A stretch of 64,000 bases of DNA from Acidobacteriota bacterium (GCA_016715865.1 JADJXM010000010.1:124001-188000); one strand, 5' to 3'; shown: positions 48,549 to 63,197, numbered from the stretch's first letter. The notes: generated from the letters alone by a model not told the origin. A program made the numbers and translations.

Positions 48549-48582
48549 AAAAGGGTGGGTCGTTTTATCGACCCACCCTTTT
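48549..48582 (+). terminator. second terminator hairpin, bidirectional
   Basis: AAAAGGGTGGGTCG / CGACCCACCCTTTT is a perfect 14-bp stem with a 6-nt loop and T runs on both strands. It lies between the convergent phosphatase and DUF2911 genes, 24 bp after the first hairpin. Confidence 0.9.
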
Positions 48583-48618
48583 TAGTGATCCGGCAAAACG
48601 CGGAACGGACTTCAGTGA

Positions 48619-49164
48619 CTATTTCTTCAGTGAAAAAGCCACTGAAGCGCTGGTGTTCTCCCATTCGAGTTTGAGCACGCCGCCCTTGCCCGCCGGAGCG
48701 AGCGAAATGACCATTTGTTCGACGGGCGCTTTTGTCTTTTCGACCTTCATATCGACACGGGCAAGTTCGGTCTTCTCGTATTCGGGTTTATATGGAATAC
48801 CCCACTGACCCGTCTGTTTATTGATGATCAGTTTCATCCCGCCATCCGACGGAAGAACGAAAAGGGTATAGGTTCCGGCGGGCACGGCCGCTCCGCCGAG
48901 GATGAGATCCGTTTCGGTAGTGATGTGAGTTGCCTTGTTGGCCCCCATTCTCCAGATCTGGTTAAAGGGGACGAGTTCTCCGAAGACCTTCCTTCCACGC
49001 ATCGAGGGTGCGCCATAGTCTACAGAAATCTTCTTGCCTTCGAGGGTCATTTCAGCCGACTGTCGCGGGCTGCGTTGCTGACCTTGAGCCGCCCAGATGC
49101 TGATTCCGATCAGCGTTGATATGGCGATGGCCACGAGGCCGTAGATAGTTGATTTGGGTTTCAT
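48619..49164 (-). CDS. secreted DUF2911 domain protein
   Basis: A signal/anchor segment (TIYGLVAIAISTLIGISIWAA) precedes a beta-rich DUF2911 domain with DYGAPSMRGRKVFGELVPF, QIWRMGANKAT and GTYTLFVLPS. The function of the family is unknown. GGTGGAGC lies ahead of the ATG. Confidence 0.88.
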   Translation of the reverse strand: MKPKSTIYGLVAIAISTLIGISIWAAQGQQRSPRQSAEMTLEGKKISVDYGAPSMRGRKVFGELVPFNQIWRMGANKATHITTETDLILGGAAVPAGTYTLFVLPSDGGMKLIINKQTGQWGIPYKPEYEKTELARVDMKVEKTKAPVEQMVISLAPAGKGGVLKLEWENTSASVAFSLKK

Positions 49165-49370
49165 TGCTCTTGCTCCACCTGAAAGTTAGTCTGGCAATCG
49201 CCGCAATGGGCGATCATCTTATCCGCCATCGGCGAAATACTGTTTAATGTTTATCATATTCGGACAGTTAGTCCAAACGGTGCCCAGTGTGATGAGCCTT
49301 GACCCATTCACTAGTGCGTGGTACTTCTCTGATTCATTTCAATCCGGTTACAAAAGTGAAGGAGTAATTG

Positions 49371-52091
49371 ATGCGACTGCGTCATTCTATGCTAGTTACG
49401 GGTCTGATTTTGACGGTGCTGATCGTCACATCAGTGTCTGCTCAGGAGAAGAAAGATTTCTATCCCGGGGCGCAATATTCGAGCTCCATTCCGACGCTGA
49501 AGCAGGTCGTTGGCCATGAATGGGGAGAGAAGATCACCATGCACCACGAGGCTGTCGCATATCTGAATTCATTGCAGCAGGCGGCGGGATCGAGGACGAG
49601 GTTGGTCAAATATGCCGAGTCATGGGAGGGACGGGCTCTCTATCTTATGATCATTGGATCGCCGGAGAACATCGCCCGGCTGGATGCGATCAAAGCCGGA
49701 GTAAAAAAGCTGGCCGATCCCCGCACTCTTGGGCGCACGGAAGCGGACAATCTGATTCAGACGATGCCGTCCATCGTCTGGTTGATACATGGCGTCCACG
49801 GAAACGAGATTTCAAGCACCGATGCATCGCTTTTGACGGCCTACCATCTGCTCGCATCGCAGAATGACGAGCTGGTCGATAATGCCATGAAGAACACTCT
49901 GGTTTTAATCGACCCGATGCAGAATCCTGACGGGCGGGACCGATTCATCAATTACTTTCGACAGAATGTCGGCCAATTCCCGGACGGCGACCTGCAATCG
50001 GCTGAACACAATGAAGTCTGGCCGAGCGGACGCGTCAATCACTATCTTTTCGACATGAACCGTGACTGGTTCGCCCAGACGCAGCCTGAGACAAGAGGCA
50101 GAACAAGAACATTCCTTGACTGGTATCCGCAGGTTGTAGCCGACCTTCACGAGATGGGAACCAACAGTGCATACTATTTCGCGCCGCCCGCTCTGCCGTG
50201 GAATCCCAACCTGACCAGGACGCAGCTCGACTGGCTGACAAAATTCGGGCGCAACAACGCCGCGTGGTTCGACCGCTTCGGTTTTGATTATTTCACCCGC
50301 GAAAATTACGATTCGTTCTACCCGGGTTACGGAGAAGGGTGGCCGTTGTTTCATGGATCCATCGGGATGACATACGAACAGGCATCGGTTCGAGGCCTGC
50401 TGGCAGATCGAGATGACGAATCGAGATTGCATTACAGAGATTCAGTCCATCATCATTTCATCGCATCAATATCGACCGTCGAATCGGCAGCGGTAAATCG
50501 AGAGGCGCTGCTGCGCCACTTTTATGATTACCGCAGAACGGCCGTCGAAGAGGGCAGGGACGAAACCGTCAAGGAATACATCATCACACCGGGAAAAGAC
50601 CCGAATCGGGCCGCCAAACTGGCCGCCCTGCTCATGCAATCGGGGATAGAAGTCCGCCAGGCAGAAGCATCATTCACCAATCCGAAGACGCGTGATTACA
50701 TAGATGGGGCTCTTCAGGCACGGGAGTTTCCAGCCGGAAGTTATATTGTTTCGCTGGCCCAGCCGGCAAAACGTCTGGTCAAAACGCTGATGGATAAACA
50801 GACCAGTCAGGACAAGGTGTTTCTTGATGAGCAGCGCCGCCGTAATGAACGCCGGCAACCGGAAGAATTTTACGATGTTACGGCGTGGGCGCTGCCATTC
50901 CTGCTGGATGTGCCCTGTTTTATGGCTGAGCAGGCATCGAACGTTCAGTCAGCTGTCCTGACGGAGCAGCCGGCACCGGCTGGAAAGCTGCATGGAGGCC
51001 AGGCCAAACTGGCATACGTGGTCAGATGGGGAACTCAAACGGCCGCATCCGCATTGGCCGACCTCTTTCGCCAGGAGATCCGGGTTCACAGCAGCGATCT
51101 TGAATTCAAATTGCAGAACACGGTCTTTCCCGCAGGATCGCTGATCATCAAGGTCAGGGACAACCCGCCCGATCTGCACCAGCGGATTGTCAGACTGGTT
51201 GCAGGTCATGGCGTCGAAATTTATTCGACGGATACAGCGTGGGTCGAGAGCGGCCCCAATTTCGGCAGCAACAATGTACAGTTTCTCAAACGGCCGCGAA
51301 TCGCGATAGCTTACAATGCTCCGACCTCGCCGAATTCGGTCGGCTGGCTTCGATACGTGATCGAGCAGCGATACGGATACCCTGTCACGACGATTCGTGC
51401 CGATCAGCTTCGATCGGTCGATTTGAACAAATATAATGTACTGATTCTTCCCGACAGTTTCAGCGGATACACCCAGCAACTGGGCGATGGTGCTGGTCTC
51501 AAAGCCTGGGTCCAGCGCGGAGGCACTCTGGTAGGGATTGCGGGAGCTACTTCCTGGCTGGCGGATGAAAAAGTGAATCTGCTGGCGACTACCAGGGAGA
51601 AACGTTCAGCCTCAGGTTCAAAGCCCGCCGGTGATGAATCGAAGCCGGCCAATGCAGCTCAGGGAGGCGATTCACAGAAACAGGAACCTGACCCTGCGGA
51701 TGAAGTGAAAAAGGCAATCCAGCCGGCTGATGAATATCCGAGTTCGACCCCCGGAGCCATTCTACGGGTCAAGGTGGATAATTCGCACTGGCTGGGATTC
51801 GGTTATGGCGAGACGACGACGGTCATGGTCGACAGCAACCGCATCTTCTCGCTGATCAAACTCGACAAGGGATCGAATGTGGCGATCTATTTACCTCCGG
51901 ACAAGATGTTCGCGAGCGGTTTCATGTGGGATGATGCGCGAAAGCAGATTCCAAACAAGGCTTATCTGATGCACGCGCGTCTGGGTCGCGGTAACGTTGT
52001 CGGTTTTGCGGAAGACCCTAACTACAGGGCGTTTATGGATGGACTGAATCTTCTGTTGCTAAATGCGATCTTTCTTGGTCCTGGCCATTGA
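49371..52091 (+). CDS. secreted M14-family zinc carboxypeptidase-like protein
   Basis: The ATG at 49371 follows AAGGAG at 6 nt; a TTG one codon earlier is also in frame. A signal peptide ends near SVSAQ. Zinc ligands are H143 and E146 (GVHGNEISS) with a later His in DLHEMGTNS; the catalytic Glu is probably in GMTYEQAS. The 906-residue length includes a long C-terminal region typical of large bacterial M14 peptidases of unknown substrate. A Ser/Ala/Lys/Gly-rich disordered insert lies about residues 740-790. Confidence 0.88.
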   Translation: MRLRHSMLVTGLILTVLIVTSVSAQEKKDFYPGAQYSSSIPTLKQVVGHEWGEKITMHHEAVAYLNSLQQAAGSRTRLVKYAESWEGRALYLMIIGSPENIARLDAIKAGVKKLADPRTLGRTEADNLIQTMPSIVWLIHGVHGNEISSTDASLLTAYHLLASQNDELVDNAMKNTLVLIDPMQNPDGRDRFINYFRQNVGQFPDGDLQSAEHNEVWPSGRVNHYLFDMNRDWFAQTQPETRGRTRTFLDWYPQVVADLHEMGTNSAYYFAPPALPWNPNLTRTQLDWLTKFGRNNAAWFDRFGFDYFTRENYDSFYPGYGEGWPLFHGSIGMTYEQASVRGLLADRDDESRLHYRDSVHHHFIASISTVESAAVNREALLRHFYDYRRTAVEEGRDETVKEYIITPGKDPNRAAKLAALLMQSGIEVRQAEASFTNPKTRDYIDGALQAREFPAGSYIVSLAQPAKRLVKTLMDKQTSQDKVFLDEQRRRNERRQPEEFYDVTAWALPFLLDVPCFMAEQASNVQSAVLTEQPAPAGKLHGGQAKLAYVVRWGTQTAASALADLFRQEIRVHSSDLEFKLQNTVFPAGSLIIKVRDNPPDLHQRIVRLVAGHGVEIYSTDTAWVESGPNFGSNNVQFLKRPRIAIAYNAPTSPNSVGWLRYVIEQRYGYPVTTIRADQLRSVDLNKYNVLILPDSFSGYTQQLGDGAGLKAWVQRGGTLVGIAGATSWLADEKVNLLATTREKRSASGSKPAGDESKPANAAQGGDSQKQEPDPADEVKKAIQPADEYPSSTPGAILRVKVDNSHWLGFGYGETTTVMVDSNRIFSLIKLDKGSNVAIYLPPDKMFASGFMWDDARKQIPNKAYLMHARLGRGNVVGFAEDPNYRAFMDGLNLLLLNAIFLGPGH

Positions 52092-52164
52092 ACCGGCCGC
52101 TATCCTGGACAGTGAAACGCAATAGTGAATTGCAATTAAAAAAAGGATGATGAGGAACGGGGTG

Positions 52165-53268
<1,104 letters not shown>

Positions 53269-53315
53269 GTGGTGACCTTCCGAAACTGTTCGATTTCTGA
53301 TACCAGGGGAAAGTT

Positions 53316-54836
53316 ATGCGCATACAAAAACACGACTCGATAAAAACCTGGCGAGTATTACTTCTTTTCATTCTATGTTCATCTGCCATCCTCATCGACA
53401 GATCTCTGCCAATCTCGGGAATAGGAGTTGCTCAGACTACTCCACCACTTGATAAACGTATTCAGCGGGTTGAAGAGGGATTGCTGCCGGCTGTTCTGGT
53501 GAACGGGCGCCAATCGCGAATGAAGATTTCCGACCGGATGGCCCATTACAATGTGCCCGGGGTGAGCATCGCTGTTATCAATAATTCGCGCATCGAATGG
53601 TCTAAAAGTTATGGCAAGCGACAGGCTGGCAAGGATGATCCGGTGGTGCTCGAGACTCTTTTTCAGGCTGCTTCGATCAGCAAACCGGTTGCGGCAATGG
53701 GCGCCCTCTATCTGGTCGAGCGGCGGCGACTCGATCTCGATGTTGATGTCAATCGCCGGTTACGCTCGTGGCAGGTACCTGACAGTGATTTTTTGAAAGA
53801 CAAGAAAGTGACTCTGCGAGGTCTTCTCAGTCATAGCGCCGGCGTCACCGTACATGGATTTCGTGGTTATGCTGCCGATGAGCAGATTCCCGGTCTGCAA
53901 CAGGTGCTCGATGGGGTAAAACCCGCTAATTCAGCCCCTGTTCGAGTCGACATGGCGCCGGGAACGAACTGGCGTTATTCAGGCGGAGGCTACTGCATCA
54001 TGCAGCAGCTGATAATCGACGTGACACGGACTCCATTTCCGAAATTCATGCGCGATAAAGTGCTGAAAAAACTCGAGATGAAGAACAGCACATACGAACA
54101 ACCATTGCCGGACGACCTTCGAACCCGAGCGGCTGTCGGGCATCGCCGTAATGGCGAGCCGATCAAGGGTGACTGGCACACCTATCCGGAAATGGCGGCG
54201 GCCGGACTTTGGACCACCCCGAACGACCTTGCCAGATTTATGATCTCGATCCTCAGAGGGCTCAACGGCGGCTCGAACGGCGTGCTCTCGAACCGTATGA
54301 CCGCGCAGATGACAACAAAAGTTTTGGACAACTACGGTCTGGGTCTCGGTCTCAGTCATGGCGTTGATGGCAGGATTGTCAGTTTCGGTCACGGAGGATC
54401 CAATGAAGGGTTCAAATGCCAGATGATAGCATTTCCCGAAACCGGGAGTGGGGCTGTCGTCATGACCAACGGGGACCAGGGCGGTATGCTCGCCAATGAG
54501 ATCCTGCGTGCGCTCGCCATGGAATATGACTGGCCGGAAAGAAAGCCCGTCGAAAAGACGCCCGTCACTCTCTCCGCCACAGTTCTTGATAGATATGTCG
54601 GGAAGTACGATTTCCAGCCTGGCGTGATTGTCGAAATTAAATCGATGGGGGATCGGTTATGGGCCGTCGTTCCGCAACAACTGCCCATAGAACTGCTGGC
54701 GGAAAATGAATCGAAATTCTTTGCGCTTAATGGCGAAATCCCGGATGTCGAATTTGCGCACGATGCGCAATCCGGCGAAACCGTAATGATCGTGAATGTG
54801 GGCGGTAATTTAAGAAGGTTGAAACGCCACAAATAA
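53316..54836 (+). CDS. secreted serine hydrolase (class C beta-lactamase family)
   Basis: A signal/anchor region covers about residues 1-42. The nucleophile motif S-x-x-K is in QAASISKPVAAMG, the Tyr motif in RYSGGGYCIMQ and the HGG-like third motif in FGHGGSNEGF. A C-terminal domain (VGKYDFQPGVIVEIKSMGD) follows. Relatives are D-aminopeptidases, esterases and penicillin-binding-like enzymes. It lies between the two permease genes, so it may act on an imported substrate. Confidence 0.88.
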   Translation: MRIQKHDSIKTWRVLLLFILCSSAILIDRSLPISGIGVAQTTPPLDKRIQRVEEGLLPAVLVNGRQSRMKISDRMAHYNVPGVSIAVINNSRIEWSKSYGKRQAGKDDPVVLETLFQAASISKPVAAMGALYLVERRRLDLDVDVNRRLRSWQVPDSDFLKDKKVTLRGLLSHSAGVTVHGFRGYAADEQIPGLQQVLDGVKPANSAPVRVDMAPGTNWRYSGGGYCIMQQLIIDVTRTPFPKFMRDKVLKKLEMKNSTYEQPLPDDLRTRAAVGHRRNGEPIKGDWHTYPEMAAAGLWTTPNDLARFMISILRGLNGGSNGVLSNRMTAQMTTKVLDNYGLGLGLSHGVDGRIVSFGHGGSNEGFKCQMIAFPETGSGAVVMTNGDQGGMLANEILRALAMEYDWPERKPVEKTPVTLSATVLDRYVGKYDFQPGVIVEIKSMGDRLWAVVPQQLPIELLAENESKFFALNGEIPDVEFAHDAQSGETVMIVNVGGNLRRLKRHK

Positions 54837-54889
54837 CAAGTTTATTTCTCTTCAATTTTCGCACTTGCAACAAGCATAAACCGATTGCC

Positions 54890-55819
54890 ATGTTCAGAGA
54901 CATTTTCAATTACACGCTCATCGCTTCGACCATTCGGCTCGCGACGCCTCTTATCCTGGCCTCGACGGGAGGGCTTTTTTCCGAGCGCAGCGGCGTCATT
55001 AATATCGCTCTGGAAGGGATGATGCTGGCCGGAGCTTTCACAGCCGCCGTCGTGACGGTCTTCACCGCCAACCCATGGATTGGCCTGCTCGCGGCGGTCG
55101 TCGCCGGGGTGCTGGTCGCCGGGATTCACGGCATTGCCACGATAAACTTTCGCGCCGATCAGGTCGTCAGCGGTACGGCGATAAACATACTTTTTCTGGG
55201 CGTTCCGGCACTCTTGTCAGGCGCCCTGTTTGCCTCCACTGGGGCGACTCCGCAGCTGCCTCGCGATCAGGTGCTGCCCGATCTGCTTATTTTTGATGCA
55301 CAGTCTTCGCCGATGCTCGCTTCCATCTTCAATCAAAAACCGCTCGTTTATTTCGCCGTTCTGGTGGTTGCGCTTTCCGTATACATTCTGAAGAGAACTC
55401 GTTTCGGCCTGCGCCTGCGAGCCGTTGGTGAGAACCCCGAAGCCGCCGATACCGCAGGCGTCAGCGTCCGCGGCATGCGTTACTCCGGGGTCCTGATTTC
55501 GGGAGCATTGGCGGCTCTCGGAGGGGCCTATCTTTCGATAGGTCAAAATTCGTTATTTACCAGAAATATGACGGCCGGCAGGGGATTCATCGCGCTTGCA
55601 GCGTTGATCTTCGGTAAATGGGATCCGATCGGCGCTATGCTCGCCTGCATCCTCTTCGGTTTCGCCGAAGCGATCTCGATCAGAATGCAGGGCACTGTCG
55701 ACATCCCCAATCAATTCATACAAATGATCCCCTACATTCTGACCATGGTCTTTCTGGCGGGACTCATTCGGCGCGCAACGCCACCGAAGTCGCTGGGCAT
55801 TCCGTATGTCAAAGAATAA
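54890..55819 (+). CDS. ABC transporter permease, nucleoside/BmpA type (second of a pair)
   Basis: GLFSERSGVINIALEGMMLAGAF is the typical N-terminal part of NupQ-like permeases. The protein has about eight hydrophobic segments in 309 residues. It pairs with the permease ending at 53268. Purine nucleoside phosphorylase follows, so the cargo is probably nucleosides. No strong Shine-Dalgarno was found. Confidence 0.88.
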   Translation: MFRDIFNYTLIASTIRLATPLILASTGGLFSERSGVINIALEGMMLAGAFTAAVVTVFTANPWIGLLAAVVAGVLVAGIHGIATINFRADQVVSGTAINILFLGVPALLSGALFASTGATPQLPRDQVLPDLLIFDAQSSPMLASIFNQKPLVYFAVLVVALSVYILKRTRFGLRLRAVGENPEAADTAGVSVRGMRYSGVLISGALAALGGAYLSIGQNSLFTRNMTAGRGFIALAALIFGKWDPIGAMLACILFGFAEAISIRMQGTVDIPNQFIQMIPYILTMVFLAGLIRRATPPKSLGIPYVKE

Positions 55820-55820
55820 G

Positions 55821-55934
55821 TTAAAAGTAAAAAGTAAAAAGTATAAAGTGAAGACGTGTTGCACGATAATATGGGTGCTTAAGAACTCAATAAAAACAAC
55901 TACTTTATACTTTATACTTTGTACTCAATACTGA
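55821..55934 (+). repeat. inverted heptamer arrays between permease and punA
   Basis: The left array (55821-55848: TTAAAAG, TAAAAAG, TAAAAAG, TATAAAG) and the right array (55900-55934: CTACTTT, ATACTTT, ATACTTT, GTACTCA, ATACTGA) are complementary in type. They enclose about 50 nt. Their units match those of the repeat at 20466-20542 most closely. The element starts one base after the permease stop codon and ends just before the Shine-Dalgarno of punA. Confidence 0.8.
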
Positions 55935-55949
55935 TTCGGAGAGTTATAA

Positions 55950-56783
55950 ATGATCAATATTCCGATATTCGATCGAGCGCAGGTTTCGGCGCGATATATT
56001 CGTGAGCGGATAGAGAGTGATGTCGATGTCGCCGTTGTCCTTGGTTCCGGACTCGGAACCTTCGCCGAGACGTTGCGTGATCCGGTCATCATTCCATACG
56101 AAGAGATCCCTGATTTTGCCAGGTCGACCGTCGAGGGGCATTCCGGCAGGCTGGTCTTCGGCAAATTGCAGAATGCCGATGTGCGTGTTGCGGTCATGCA
56201 GGGCAGATTTCATTATTATGAAGGCTATTCCCTTGATGAAGTGACGCTGCCGATCAGGGCTTTCGGATTGATGGGCGTCAATCGGCTGGTTCTGACGAAT
56301 GCCGCGGGTGGCATTAACCTTAATTTCAAGGCCGGTGACTTCATGCTGATCAGCGATCATATCAATCTGATGTTGATCAGTCCTTTGCGCGGGCAGCACG
56401 ATCACCGGATGGGAGACAGATTTCCGGATATGACAGAGGTCTACGCGAGGGAGTTTCGTCAGATCGCTCAGGAGGAGGCATCAGATATGGGCATCCAGCT
56501 TTATGCCGGCGTTTATATGGCGCTGCAGGGGCCGAATTACGAGACTCCGGCTGAGATTCGAATGATGCGGCTGCTGGGTGCGGATGCTGTCGGCATGTCG
56601 ACCGTTCCTGAAGCGATCGTCGCCCGCCAAATGGGCATGCGTACGCTCGGGATTTCACTGATCACTAATGCCGCTGCGGGAATCGGTGACGAACCAATCA
56701 ATCACGAGGATGTCATGCAAACGGGTTATCGTGTCAGCGAGCAGTTCAGTACACTGATCTCGAGAGTCCTCGCCCGCATGTGA
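55950..56783 (+). CDS. punA: purine nucleoside phosphorylase
   Basis: The trimeric-type enzyme splits inosine and guanosine with phosphate to base and ribose-1-phosphate. GSGLGTFAE near residue 33, RFHYYEGY and TNAAGGIN are diagnostic, as is MSTVPEAIVARQMG. Length is 277. GGAGAG lies 6 nt ahead of the ATG. It follows the nucleoside permease and precedes udk and cdd. Confidence 0.95.
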   Translation: MINIPIFDRAQVSARYIRERIESDVDVAVVLGSGLGTFAETLRDPVIIPYEEIPDFARSTVEGHSGRLVFGKLQNADVRVAVMQGRFHYYEGYSLDEVTLPIRAFGLMGVNRLVLTNAAGGINLNFKAGDFMLISDHINLMLISPLRGQHDHRMGDRFPDMTEVYAREFRQIAQEEASDMGIQLYAGVYMALQGPNYETPAEIRMMRLLGADAVGMSTVPEAIVARQMGMRTLGISLITNAAAGIGDEPINHEDVMQTGYRVSEQFSTLISRVLARM

Positions 56784-56839
56784 ACCATTCCCTGAGGAAA
56801 GCGACTTCCTCGCGATTCGATGCCAGACTGAGGAGATTC

Positions 56840-57469
56840 ATGATAATTGGGATTTGCGGTGGCACCGGATCAGGCAAGACCACTGTAGCAAAACGGATAC
56901 TGGAGACTGTCAGCAACGAACAGGTCGCTTTTCTGCAGCATGACAGCTATTACCGAAACCTTGGCGACATGCCGCTCGAGCTTCGACACGCCATAAATTT
57001 CGATCATCCGGACGCACTGGATAATGAACTCTTCATTAATCATGTCAAGGCTCTGCGCGCGGGTGAGACGATCGAAATGCCGGTCTATGATTTCGCGACT
57101 CATCAGCGCAAAAATATTACAATCCGGATCGACCCCAAGCCGATACTGATTATCGAAGGGATTCTGATCTTCGTCGATCCGTCGCTGCGCGAGTTGATGG
57201 ATATCAAGATCTTTGTCGATACTGCCGGTGATCTGCGTTTCATCCGCCGCCTGCAGCGCGATGTTCAGGAGCGTGGACGCGCAGTCGAGATGATTATCCG
57301 GCAATATCTGGATACCGTTCGCCCCATGCACGAACAATTCGTCGAACCTTCAAAGCGTTATGCCGATGTCATCATCCCCGAAGGCGGGTATAATGAAGTC
57401 GGCATCGACCTGATCTCGGGCAAGATTCGAAACCAGTTGTTTCAGGAACTGGCCCGGATCAAACATTAA
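56840..57469 (+). CDS. udk: uridine kinase
   Basis: Udk phosphorylates uridine and cytidine. The P-loop GGTGSGKTT is at residues 6-14, and HDSYYRNL and NFDHPDALD follow. The frame is open from a GTG at 56780 that overlaps the punA stop, but the ATG at 56840 has GAGGAG upstream and gives the normal 209-residue length. The C-terminus ends in a 12-bp repeat. Confidence 0.93.
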   Translation: MIIGICGGTGSGKTTVAKRILETVSNEQVAFLQHDSYYRNLGDMPLELRHAINFDHPDALDNELFINHVKALRAGETIEMPVYDFATHQRKNITIRIDPKPILIIEGILIFVDPSLRELMDIKIFVDTAGDLRFIRRLQRDVQERGRAVEMIIRQYLDTVRPMHEQFVEPSKRYADVIIPEGGYNEVGIDLISGKIRNQLFQELARIKH

Positions 57470-57500
57470 CTCAGGCATTAACTCAGGCATTAACTCAGGC
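57465..57500 (+). repeat. three tandem 12-bp repeats at the udk stop
   Basis: ATTAACTCAGGC occurs three times without mismatch, followed by a degenerate TTTATTCAGG. The first copy contains the udk stop codon, so every copy carries a TAA in the udk frame. Copy-number change would alter only the udk-cdd spacing. Confidence 0.9.
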
Positions 57501-57524
57501 TTTATTCAGGACGCAGGGGATTGA

Positions 57525-57926
57525 TTGAGAGTCACAAAGCTCGAAGAACTGATAGAAGCAGCGCGGTCCGTTCGCGAAAAAGCTTATGCTCCTTATTCGA
57601 AATTTAAGGTCGGTGCGGCGGTTGAGACCTGCGAAGGCGAGGTCTATTCCGGTTGTAATGTCGAAAATTCCAGCTATGGGCTGACAATCTGCGCCGAACG
57701 GGCAGCTTTGGCAAAAGCAGTCTCGGAAGGGAAGAGGCTGTTTTCTCGAATCGTCATCATTGCGGACACGAAGATCCCTGTACCTCCGTGCGGCGCTTGT
57801 CGTCAGGTCATACTGGAATTGTGCGGCAAGGATGTGATCGTTGTCATGACAAATCTGGACGGTCAGGTGGTATCGCGTAGCATTGAGGAACTTCTCCCAC
57901 TGCCGTTTGATAAAAGTCTTCTCTGA
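57525..57926 (+). CDS. cdd: cytidine deaminase
   Basis: Cdd converts cytidine to uridine. The zinc motif has ICAERAA and PPCGACRQ, and the N-terminal AYAPYSKFKVGAA is typical. Length is 133, the tetrameric type. The start is TTG with AGGGG upstream. It follows udk by 55 bp. Confidence 0.94.
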   Translation: MRVTKLEELIEAARSVREKAYAPYSKFKVGAAVETCEGEVYSGCNVENSSYGLTICAERAALAKAVSEGKRLFSRIVIIADTKIPVPPCGACRQVILELCGKDVIVVMTNLDGQVVSRSIEELLPLPFDKSLL

Positions 57927-57947
57927 TAACATTTCGGTGAGAGCGTT

Positions 57948-58820
57948 ATGTGCCCTTTGTTCACGGCCTTTGCAACAGGCCTGATACTGACTTTCGCGCA
58001 ACAGAATCCGCTGACTGAAGGTCGGGCGGTCGCCTACTTGCAGCAGCTCCCGGTGCAGCAAATCGATCGATCGCTCCCCGGAACGCCGTTCGAGTCCTGG
58101 GTCAGGCAGGTTGCCGGCGCCCAGGCGGGCGTGACCTGGATGTTGACGGATTGCGGTAATTCGTCAATTGGCAGCGCCGGCGGTGATATCCCCGGATGTG
58201 TGGAGGTCAACGCGATGCTGCCGAATTATCGCAAGGTCGCGGTTGTCGTTCAGATTGGAACATATAGTAAAGGGATCAATGGGCAGCCGCGGCTGCTATT
58301 CGCTGTCATCGAGGATAAAGGAAAACTCTTCAATGTGCCCAGATTGGGCGATCTGCCCGAGATGCTGCGTATGCGTGTGATAAGGCCGAAGCGGACGCCG
58401 GTCAAATTGCCCGCGCTGCCCGCCGTGCGCGTGCCGCTGTGGTTCAATTCAGGCAGACCGATCGGAGAGGATTTCAGGTGGCTGGCGGAGACGGTCTCCT
58501 ATCAACCTCCGCATGTCCGGGCGCCGGCCCAGGCGCCGACAAAGGTCTCAGACGGAGCGTTGATCGGGAGTGTGATTTCGCGTGTTGTGCCTGAATATCC
58601 GCTCCTCGCGCGCAAGAATCGCATCACCGGCATGGTTCTGGTTCAGGTGACGATCGCAGAGGATGGTCGCGTGGTCGAGGCAGTTGCAATCAGCGGCCCG
58701 CCTGTGCTGAGAAAGTCTTCCGAAGAGGCCGCACGTAAATGGATCTTCAAACCGACAGTCCTCAATGGCGTTCCCGTGCGAATTCAGGGAAACCTGACAT
58801 TCGTCTTCTCACAACCATAA
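57948..58820 (+). CDS. TonB-family C-terminal domain protein
   Basis: An N-terminal hydrophobic segment (LFTAFATGLILTFAQ) and an uncharacterised middle part precede a TonB C-terminal domain. That domain has VPEYPLLARKNRITGMVLVQVTI, GRVVEAVAISGPP and a final beta strand. It probably connects envelope partners. Whether it energises a receptor is unknown, as no ExbBD pair is nearby. Confidence 0.8.
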   Translation: MCPLFTAFATGLILTFAQQNPLTEGRAVAYLQQLPVQQIDRSLPGTPFESWVRQVAGAQAGVTWMLTDCGNSSIGSAGGDIPGCVEVNAMLPNYRKVAVVVQIGTYSKGINGQPRLLFAVIEDKGKLFNVPRLGDLPEMLRMRVIRPKRTPVKLPALPAVRVPLWFNSGRPIGEDFRWLAETVSYQPPHVRAPAQAPTKVSDGALIGSVISRVVPEYPLLARKNRITGMVLVQVTIAEDGRVVEAVAISGPPVLRKSSEEAARKWIFKPTVLNGVPVRIQGNLTFVFSQP

Positions 58821-58882
58821 TTTCACCCAATTGACCGGATAATGGTAGAACGTACGCTTTGGAATGGATGCTGGAGGTGATA

Positions 58883-59884
<1,002 letters not shown>

Positions 59885-59912
59885 TCAAATGTCGGCTTGA
59901 TTGGGGGAATAT

Positions 59913-61340
<1,428 letters not shown>

Positions 61341-61363
61341 GAGCCTTTCGACGGTCTGGAATT

Positions 61364-62479
<1,116 letters not shown>

Positions 62480-62489
62480 TCCCTTCAGA

Positions 62490-63041
62490 TTAAATTACTA
62501 CGCCGATATAGGGCAGATTACGATATCGCTCGTCGAAATCCAGACCGTATCCGACGACGAACTTGTCAGGGATCTCGAAGCCCACATAGTCTGGAGTGAC
62601 CTCTATTTTTCTCCTCTCGGGTTTGTTTAGAAGTGTGACGATCTTGATTGAAGTTGCTCCGCGCGAGTGAAAATTGTTGAGCAGATAGCTGAGCGTCAGT
62701 CCGGTATCAAGAATATCTTCGATCAGAAGGATATCCCGGCCTTCCAGCGGTTCATCCAGGTCCTTTATGATTTTGACTTCACCTGATGAGTTCTTCCCCT
62801 TGCCGTAACTTGAAACGGCTATGAAATCGATTGACAGATTAAGATCGATGCTGCGCATCAGATCGCTCATAAAGATCATCGCGCCTTTGAGGACGCAGAT
62901 CAGCTCGGGGCGACGGGTGGAATAATCGCGCGTGATCTCTGCGCCGAGCTCGCGAATGCGCTTTTGCAACTGCTCTTCCGATATCAATACTTCCAGATTG
63001 GGACTGCGGAATTCCGAGACAAGGTCCTGCGGGACTGACAT
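62490..63041 (-). CDS. hpt: hypoxanthine phosphoribosyltransferase
   Basis: Hpt makes IMP or GMP from base and PRPP. The PRPP motif IEDILDTGLTL and the N-terminal VLKGAMIFMSDLMR are diagnostic, and the C-terminal VVGYGLDFDERYRNLPYIG completes the family pattern. Length is 183. AAGGAG lies ahead of the ATG. It is convergent with the TPR-TonB gene and serves purine salvage with punA. Confidence 0.95.
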   Translation of the reverse strand: MSVPQDLVSEFRSPNLEVLISEEQLQKRIRELGAEITRDYSTRRPELICVLKGAMIFMSDLMRSIDLNLSIDFIAVSSYGKGKNSSGEVKIIKDLDEPLEGRDILLIEDILDTGLTLSYLLNNFHSRGATSIKIVTLLNKPERRKIEVTPDYVGFEIPDKFVVGYGLDFDERYRNLPYIGVVI

Positions 63042-63197
63042 TGAAGCAAATCTCCTTGTACTTAAAGTCTCAATTTTGTTGAGTGTCTAATGCCGATATG
63101 GTATGAGGCACTATATTGACAGAGCTTAAAGGTGTCAAATCCGGCAGGCTCTGTTGCGGTTTTACCGGGTAGAAATCAAGATGTAAGGATTGTTTGC

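Noticed and set aside
63116..63144. TTGACA at 63116 as promoter of the aminotransferase gene
   Set aside because: No acceptable -10 hexamer lies 16-18 nt downstream.
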